Shown here one piece after another: positions 32,055 through 36,996 of a stretch of 36,996 bases of DNA. Source of the stretch: an uncultured Selenomonadales bacterium. GTDB lineage: Bacteria > Bacillota > Negativicutes > Selenomonadales > Selenomonadaceae. Every line of letters begins with the position of its first letter. Within the stretch, counting starts at the first letter, position 1. Below the pieces are notes generated by a model. That model saw nothing but the letters and a program-made list of their open reading frames with translations. It searched no databases and had not been told where the DNA came from. The position numbers and the translations under genes were made by a program. The stretch spans positions 1 to 36,996 of the forward strand of contig CAMJQS010000006.1 of the NCBI GenBank assembly GCA_946408105.1, read 5' to 3'.

Positions 32055-33065
32055 TTAGTACTCAATCTGCAGAGGCTTGCCCGTCTGATAAGCTTTGGTC
32101 GTGGCGAAAGCAATTTGCGTGGACTTCGTGCCGTCGTAGACCGTGACGTTCGGCTTGCGACCTTCGCGAACGCAGTTGATGAACTCTTGCATTTCGAGTT
32201 GATAAGCTTGCGCAAATCTTTCGGGGAAACCGCCGACGCATTCTTTAACCGCGCCGTGTGTGTCGTAAATCATGCAAAGATTTTTTTCGGGAACGGGGCT
32301 GATACGCAAAGTTCCTTCCGTGCCGACAATTTCCGTTTCGACGTGGTAGCCGTGAGGAGCCGTGCGCCCGACGTGAACGAATCCGATTGCGCCGCTCGCG
32401 CATTTGTACATTGCCACGCCCGTTTCGTCGTCGTTGGCTGCTTTGAATTCGGGGTGCTTGAACGTCGCGCCCGCCGCGTAAACTTCCACGGGGTCTTCGC
32501 CGAGGAACCAGCGCATCAAGTCGATGTCGTGAATCGCCATGTCGATAAAAATTCCGCCCGACGTCGGAGCGAATTTAATCGCGCCTTGAACGAGAGCTTC
32601 GGGGTCAATGCCGGTTGCCTTGACCATGTACGGTTTGCCGATGACGCCCGCTTGAATTTTTTCCATTGCGTAAGCGTAGGACGGGTCGAACCTGCGCATG
32701 AAGCCGAGGAAGAAAACTTTTTCGGGATGACGTTCGACGGCAGCCTCCGCCATTTTGCATTCGTCGACGGTCACGCCCAAAGGTTTTTCGCAGAAGACGT
32801 GCTTGCCCGCGTCGAGAGCTTTGGCGATTTGTGCGCAGTGCAGGCCGCTCGTCGTGACGATAGCCACCGCGTCGATATCCGCCTTCAACATTTCGTCGAA
32901 GTCGGTAAAAGTTTGCTCGACCTTGAGATTTTCTTTGGCGAACTCAAGTTCGGCAGGGACAATCGAACAGGCCGCGACGAGTTGTGCGCCTTCGACGCCC
33001 GACGATAAATTTTTTGCGTGAACTTTGCCGAGACGACCAAGCCCCGCAATTCCAACCTTAACCAT
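32055..33065 (-). CDS. Gfo/Idh/MocA oxidoreductase, IolG/IolX-like
   Basis: A 336-residue NAD(P)-dependent dehydrogenase. It has GLGRLG (8-13), VFCEKPLG, FLGFMRRFDPSY and MAIHDIDLMRWFLG, the last two characteristic of inositol dehydrogenases. It could act on myo-, scyllo- or another inositol. The ATG at 33065 follows GGAGGG. A hairpin separates it from the dehydrogenase gene upstream, and the symporter gene follows 84 bases downstream. Confidence 0.85.
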   Translation of the reverse strand: MVKVGIAGLGRLGKVHAKNLSSGVEGAQLVAACSIVPAELEFAKENLKVEQTFTDFDEMLKADIDAVAIVTTSGLHCAQIAKALDAGKHVFCEKPLGVTVDECKMAEAAVERHPEKVFFLGFMRRFDPSYAYAMEKIQAGVIGKPYMVKATGIDPEALVQGAIKFAPTSGGIFIDMAIHDIDLMRWFLGEDPVEVYAAGATFKHPEFKAANDDETGVAMYKCASGAIGFVHVGRTAPHGYHVETEIVGTEGTLRISPVPEKNLCMIYDTHGAVKECVGGFPERFAQAYQLEMQEFINCVREGRKPNVTVYDGTKSTQIAFATTKAYQTGKPLQIEY

Positions 33066-33097
33066 AATGAAACCCTCCAACATTTTTTTTTAGCAAA

Positions 33098-33126
33098 AGG
33101 GAACGGAAAAAATTTTTCCATTCCCT
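33098..33126 (-). terminator. Terminator-like hairpin between two dehydrogenase genes
   Basis: AGGGAACGGAAAAA and TTTTTCCATTCCCT are inverted repeats with one mismatch and almost no loop. On the minus strand the stem is followed by TTTGC, so it is a weak terminator at best. It resembles the purine-rich hairpin at 11221-11243. Confidence 0.4.
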
Positions 33127-33138
33127 GAAGCTTCTATT

Positions 33139-34296
33139 TTAGAATTCGACCCAAGCCGAATCGTTGTTCGCAGACTCGACGCACTTTTCAACCCACTTGA
33201 CGCCCGCGACGCCCGCTTCAATGCCGGGATACCAAAAGTCAATCGGCTTGCCCGCCGCGCGAAGAGTTATCGCCTTTGCAAATTTCGTGTAGATGTTGCT
33301 CCACGCCTCGAAAAGACCTTCGGGGTGGCCGCCGCCGATTCTGTCGTCCGCGCGTCCGCTCTCGTAAAGATAACCTGCGCCGCGCTGAAGAACTGCGGGG
33401 GCTTGACCTTGAATTTGATAGGCAAGCTGATTCGGATGTTCGGCGTCCCAAGCGATTGAACCTTTTTCGCCGACGATGCGGAACGTGAAGCCGAAATCCG
33501 CGCCCGCGTTGACGCTGCTAGACCAAATGTAAGCGACGGCTCCGCTGTCGTATTCCATAATCGTCATTGCGTTATCTTCAAGCGCGCGCCCTTCGACGAA
33601 ACTTTGACGCGAGCACATGAGCCGTTTGATTTTAAGTTCGGGCAAGATAACTTCACTCAAATAAAGCGGATGAGTTCCGACGTCGCCGATAACGAACGAC
33701 GGCCCCGATTTTTTCGGGTCGACACGCCAGGCAGCCGCGCTCGATTTTTTCTCGACGGGTGCAGAATTGCCGCCGTGCGCGAATTGCATTTTGACGATAC
33801 GAATTTTGCCGAGGTCGCCGTTGGCAACCATTTGCCGCGCTTGTTCAATCATTTGATGACCCGCGTAGCCGTAAGAGACGAACATAACTTTGCCGCTCTT
33901 CTCGACGAGTGCTTGAAGTTCTTCCGCCTCGGCAACCGTAAAGCACATGGGCTTTTCGCAATAAACGTGCAAGCCCGCTTCCAACGCAGCCTTGGCAATT
34001 TCAAAATGCGTGAAGTTAGGCGTGGCGATTGAAACCGCTTCCACTCCGTCGGGACGATTTTTTTCAGCCGCGATTAGTTCTTTATAGTCGGCGTAGCAGC
34101 GTTCGGGGTCGACGTGAAGATTTTTGCCGAAGTCTTTGCCGCGTTCGGGATTGATATCAAACGCGCCCGCGACCAGTTCAAAGTTTGCATCGCGAAGAGC
34201 CGCGCTCCTGTGAATGTAACCGATTTGCGAGCCGCGCCCGCCGCCAATCATCGCCCAACGAATCGGACGTTCGGAAATTTTTTCGCCGTTAATCAT
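33139..34296 (-). CDS. Gfo/Idh/MocA oxidoreductase (GGGRGSQIG subtype)
   Basis: A 385-residue dehydrogenase with the variant nucleotide loop MIGGGRGSQIGYIHR (16-30), YCEKPMCFT, and a longer C-terminal domain rich in aromatic residues (WSSSVNAGADFGF, GGGHPEGLFEAW). This subtype occurs in sugar and inositol catabolic clusters; the substrate is unknown. The ATG at 34296 follows AAAGGAG. The reading frame stays open another 37 codons upstream, through the dispersed repeat, but without a site, so the longer form is rejected. Confidence 0.82.
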   Translation of the reverse strand: MINGEKISERPIRWAMIGGGRGSQIGYIHRSAALRDANFELVAGAFDINPERGKDFGKNLHVDPERCYADYKELIAAEKNRPDGVEAVSIATPNFTHFEIAKAALEAGLHVYCEKPMCFTVAEAEELQALVEKSGKVMFVSYGYAGHQMIEQARQMVANGDLGKIRIVKMQFAHGGNSAPVEKKSSAAAWRVDPKKSGPSFVIGDVGTHPLYLSEVILPELKIKRLMCSRQSFVEGRALEDNAMTIMEYDSGAVAYIWSSSVNAGADFGFTFRIVGEKGSIAWDAEHPNQLAYQIQGQAPAVLQRGAGYLYESGRADDRIGGGHPEGLFEAWSNIYTKFAKAITLRAAGKPIDFWYPGIEAGVAGVKWVEKCVESANNDSAWVEF

Positions 34297-34340
34297 TTTA
34301 ATTTCTCCTTTGATAAGAACAGAAGACAAAGTATTTTTGA

Positions 34341-34396
34341 GGCGCGCATGGACGTGCGCCTGCCCGCGCAATGAGCGTGACGCGAATTCAGCGGGC
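34341..34396. repeat. Dispersed two-hairpin repeat, copy 2
   Basis: A GC hairpin at 34341-34360 (7 bp with one wobble, ATGGAC loop) is followed after one T by 35 bases (34362-34396) identical to 214-248. ACGCGCAAAG and an A-rich run follow, as near position 115. The element lies in the leader of the 33139-34296 gene, in the same plus-strand orientation as copy 1. Confidence 0.7.
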
Positions 34397-34458
34397 ACGA
34401 CGCGCAAAGAAAAAGTTTAACTAAACCGCAATGAAAAAGCAGATTTAAAATCTAAAAA

Positions 34459-35385
34459 TTATTCAAAGCCCAAGCTCTTAAGATAGTCGACGCTGGCTTT
34501 CACGTCGCGAAGACTCGTCGCCACATTTCGCGGGTCGCGTTCCTGTTCAATCGTGATGTAGCCGTTGTAATTTATTTCTTCCGTCAAAAGTTTGTAAATC
34601 GCGGGATAGTCGAGCATGCCCGTGCCAATCGGACACATTGAACCTTTGCCGCAACCCTCAAAAAATCTTATGCGCTCGTTCAAAACTTCGTTGTAAATTT
34701 TTTCGTTGATGTCTTTGAAGTGAATGTAATCCAAACGGTCGGCGTATTTTCTCAACCACTCGACAGGATCCATTTGCGAATATCTTAAATGCCCCGTGTC
34801 CAAGCAGAGGCCGACGACTTCGGCGGGCAAGTCTTCCATAACTTTATCAATTTCATCAGCGAATTCGATGTAGCCGCCCGCGTGAGGATGAACGACCGCG
34901 CGAACGTTCCATTTTTTTGCACGCTCGGCGATGCCGCGAATGTGATTCATCATGCGCTGCCAATCTTCCTCGGAAAGGCGCGGAGCTTTGTCGGGGTGGC
35001 CGGCGGCGTAATCGCGCTCGTCGTGTCCCCAATCCATGACGGTTAAGTAAGGCGTCGGATACCTTTGACCTTCTTCGCGCTTGAGCGGCGGCAACTTTGT
35101 AATAATCGCGCAAATGTCGTCGACTTGCTTTAAAACCGGCTGATAATTTTCTTCGTCAAGCAAATCGTCAAAGATTGTGCCCGCGACGATTGAAATTCCG
35201 TTCTTGCCGAGTTCCGCGCTCACGACGTCGATGTCCAGCGGCAAGAAACCGTAGGGGCCGAGCTCGATTGCAGAAAACCCCGCTTGCCCCGCCTCTTCCA
35301 AAACTTTTTTCCACGGCGGCAAGTAAGGATTCTTCACGTCGTCGACGCCCCAGCAACACGGCGCGCCCGTAATGTGAATCGCCAT
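34459..35385 (-). CDS. IolE/IolH-like TIM-barrel sugar isomerase/epimerase
   Basis: A 308-residue xylose-isomerase-like TIM-barrel protein. Visible motifs are GAPCCWGVDD at the start, AIELGPYGFLPLD, VVHPHAGGYIEF, LCLDTGHLRYSQMD, YIHFKDI and ITIEQERDPR, which together give the usual metal-binding Glu/Asp/His set. It resembles inosose dehydratase and IolH-type proteins but is clearly not a duplicate of the IolE at 4877. Its reaction is unknown. The ATG at 35385 follows GAAGGAG by eight bases; an in-frame extension to 35613 has no site and overlaps the ispG terminator. Confidence 0.82.
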   Translation of the reverse strand: MAIHITGAPCCWGVDDVKNPYLPPWKKVLEEAGQAGFSAIELGPYGFLPLDIDVVSAELGKNGISIVAGTIFDDLLDEENYQPVLKQVDDICAIITKLPPLKREEGQRYPTPYLTVMDWGHDERDYAAGHPDKAPRLSEEDWQRMMNHIRGIAERAKKWNVRAVVHPHAGGYIEFADEIDKVMEDLPAEVVGLCLDTGHLRYSQMDPVEWLRKYADRLDYIHFKDINEKIYNEVLNERIRFFEGCGKGSMCPIGTGMLDYPAIYKLLTEEINYNGYITIEQERDPRNVATSLRDVKASVDYLKSLGFE

Positions 35386-35558
35386 TCGTCTCACTCCTTC
35401 AAAACTTTTGAGTACATTATAATTTTTTGCTGAGAACTTTCCTAAAAATTTTTGGCGCGTCGACCGATAACGCTTACAACATTTCAAAAAATTTTCCACG
35501 TCAACATATAAATTCTTGCCAAGTCGAACCAAACAATAAAAAACACGAGCGCAAATCG

Positions 35559-35597
35559 GAAAAAAAATAAAGCCTCGACAAAACGTCGGGGCTTTTT
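35559..35597 (-). terminator. Terminator of ispG
   Basis: On the minus strand GCCCCGAC (35592-35585) pairs with GTCGAGGC (35579-35572), one wobble, 5-base loop, followed by TTTATTTTTTTT. Confidence 0.85.
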
Positions 35598-35609
35598 GTT
35601 TTTGCAAGC

Positions 35610-36668
35610 TCAATTCAAAATCGCGTCAATCTCTTTGAAAAGTTCGGCGACGAGTTCGGATTCGGGCACCTTGCGGACGATGACGCCCTTGCGAAAAATA
35701 ATTCCTTCGCCGTCCGCGCCCGCAATGCCTACGTCCGCCGTGCGCGCTTCACCGGGACCGTTGACGACGCAGCCCATGACAGCGACCGTCAAATTTTTTT
35801 CCACGGAAGAAATTTTTTCCTCGACTTGCGCGGCGATTTTGGGCAAATCAATTTTCGTTCGGCCGCAAGTCGGGCAGGCAATCAAAGTCACTCCGCCGCC
35901 GCGAAGACCGAGCGATTTTAAAATTTCTTTGGCGACTTTGACTTCGACGAGCGGGTCACCCGTCAACGAAACGCGAATCGTATCGCCGATGCCTTCCGCC
36001 AACAGTGCGCCGATACCGACAGCCGATTTTATCACGCCGCTGTTGACCGTGCCCGCCTCCGTTATGCCCAAGTGCAGCGGATAATTTTTTTTCGCGCTCA
36101 TCAATCGATAGGCCGCCAACGTCAACGGAACGTCGTGAGCTTTGAGCGAAATTTTTATGTCGAAGAAATTCTCCGCCTCCAAAATTTTCACGTGCTCCAA
36201 AGCCGACTCGACCAAAGCTTCGGGCGTCGCGCCTCCGTATTTTTGCAAAAGTTTTCTGCTTAACGAGCCGGCATTTACGCCGATACGAATCGGAATGTTC
36301 TTTGCTTGAGCAGCTTTGACGACTTCGCGGACGTGAGCCGCGCCGCCGATGTTGCCGGGATTCAATCGCAAAGCCGCCACGCCTTGAGCGATTGACTCAA
36401 GCGCGAGTTTGTAATCGAAGTGAATATCCGCGACAATCGGGACGTCGACCGCCGAAATAATTTTTCTCAAAGTTTTTGCCGCGTTCATGTCGGGGACGGC
36501 CACGCGCACGATGTCACAGCCCGCCGCCGAAAGTTTTTGAATTTGTTCGACGGTGGCCGCCGCGTCATGAGTTTTGGTGTTCGTCATCGATTGAATGCTA
36601 ATCGGAGCACCGCCGCCGATTTTAATTTTGCCGACGCTTATTTGCCGAGTTAATTTTCTCTCGAACAT
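35610..36668 (-). CDS. ispG: 4-hydroxy-3-methylbut-2-en-1-yl diphosphate synthase IspG
   Basis: IspG (GcpE) converts MEcPP to HMBPP in the methylerythritol phosphate route to isoprenoids, using one 4Fe-4S cluster. The 352-residue protein has the bacterial two-domain form. An N-terminal TIM barrel (IQSMTNTKTHDAAAT, RLNPGNIGG) is followed by the iron-sulfur domain with C265, C268 and C300 and the conserved GPGE (E307). GAGGAG precedes the ATG. The ftsW-like gene ends 23 bases upstream. This looks like housekeeping DNA and marks the end of the accessory region. Confidence 0.96.
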   Translation of the reverse strand: MFERKLTRQISVGKIKIGGGAPISIQSMTNTKTHDAAATVEQIQKLSAAGCDIVRVAVPDMNAAKTLRKIISAVDVPIVADIHFDYKLALESIAQGVAALRLNPGNIGGAAHVREVVKAAQAKNIPIRIGVNAGSLSRKLLQKYGGATPEALVESALEHVKILEAENFFDIKISLKAHDVPLTLAAYRLMSAKKNYPLHLGITEAGTVNSGVIKSAVGIGALLAEGIGDTIRVSLTGDPLVEVKVAKEILKSLGLRGGGVTLIACPTCGRTKIDLPKIAAQVEEKISSVEKNLTVAVMGCVVNGPGEARTADVGIAGADGEGIIFRKGVIVRKVPESELVAELFKEIDAILN

Positions 36669-36691
36669 TTTTTTCTCCTCAAAAAATTTTT

Positions 36692-36996
36692 TCAGCCGCT
36701 CTTCTCGCCTTGCTTGCCGATGTTAATCAAAATTCCAATCGCCGCCATGGTGATGATAAGAGACGTGCCGCCGTAGCTGATGAACGGCAAGGGAACTCCG
36801 ACGACGGGAATCAAGCCGCCGACCATGAACAAGTTTGCAATCGCTTGACCGACGATTAAAATCATTATGCCCATGGAAAGAATTTGTCCGTACTCGTCTT
36901 TGGCTTTGTTGGCGATTCGGGCGGCGTAGACCGCGAAGGCCGAGAACAACAGGAAAACAAATATCGCGCCCAAAAATCCGTTCTCTTGACAGAAAA
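36692..36996 (-). CDS. FtsW/RodA/SpoVE-family peptidoglycan polymerase, C-terminal part
   Basis: The frame is open to the window edge, so only the last 100 or so residues are seen. They hold the end of the SEDS glycosyltransferase: QENGFLGAIF at the edge, two or three membrane helices, and the hallmark PLPFISYGGTSLI. SEDS proteins polymerise glycan strands for division (FtsW) or elongation (RodA). The fragment does not decide between them, though the sequence is closer in feel to FtsW/SpoVE. The true start lies beyond 36996. Confidence 0.88.
   Translation of the reverse strand, partial: FCQENGFLGAIFVFLLFSAFAVYAARIANKAKDEYGQILSMGIMILIVGQAIANLFMVGGLIPVVGVPLPFISYGGTSLIITMAAIGILINIGKQGEKSG

Noticed and set aside
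34297..34407. N-terminal extension of the dehydrogenase gene at 33139
   Set aside because: It would translate the dispersed repeat; the ATG at 34296 has AAAGGAG and gives the normal family start.
35386..35613. N-terminal extension of the TIM-barrel gene at 34459
   Set aside because: It overlaps the ispG terminator and coding end; the ATG at 35385 has a good ribosome binding site.

Overview
The window looks like chromosome of an anaerobic Firmicute-type bacterium, most likely of the Negativicutes (Selenomonadales). The assignment is an inference: it rests on the rplI-lonC pair, non-mevalonate isoprenoid synthesis (ispG), AAGGAGG-type ribosome binding sites with frequent TTG starts, and large inositol-fermentation operons. 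No rRNA, tRNA, transposase, phage gene or CRISPR array was found.

Layout. (1) 1-440 is a gene-free, hairpin-rich leader with one copy of a dispersed repeat, followed by rplI and lonC (441-2914). (2) 2973-3898 (minus) holds two double-glycine-leader peptide genes behind a distinctive promoter. (3) 3943-4788 is an AraC-type regulator. (4) 4877-15494 (minus) is one long inositol operon read from 15494 downwards: iron alcohol dehydrogenase, aldo/keto reductase with ferredoxin domain, iolJ, transaldolase-like, iolC, iolB, iolD, iolT, iolE. It faces a DeoR/IolR-type repressor gene (15753-16523), and both promoters lie in the shared intergenic region. (5) 16602-18479 (minus) is iolI plus an iolG-like dehydrogenase. 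(6) 18636-27345 (minus) is an oligopeptide uptake region: M15 peptidase, oppA, oppB, oppC, then oppD, oppF and an SbmA/BacA-type ABC protein. Between oppC and oppD, on the opposite strand, sits a second double-glycine peptide cassette (22321-23195). (7) 27417-28849 is a serine hydrolase with a decayed tandem duplication of its 3' end. (8) 28875-35385 (minus) is a second sugar/inositol group: iolG, a cytidylate-kinase-like gene, a GPH symporter, two more Gfo/Idh/MocA oxidoreductases and a TIM-barrel isomerase. (9) ispG and the C-terminal end of an ftsW/rodA-family gene close the window.

How it works together. The inositol genes cover uptake (IolT), oxidation to inosose (IolG-like), isomerisation (IolI), dehydration (IolE), ring opening (IolD), isomerisation (IolB), phosphorylation (IolC) and aldol cleavage to DHAP plus malonate semialdehyde (IolJ). 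No iolA (malonate-semialdehyde dehydrogenase) is present; two reductases occupy the head of the operon instead, which suggests a reductive fate for the semialdehyde.

The most novel element is a small regulon of four double-glycine-leader peptides at two distant loci. The three upstream regions share GTAACA-N17-TATAAGGRACAGAAAG. Two of them are also near-identical through a mini-ORF and a 31-base ribosome-binding block. Three of the peptides share a C-terminal pattern, and one cassette is embedded between the two halves of an opp/SbmA-like peptide-import region.
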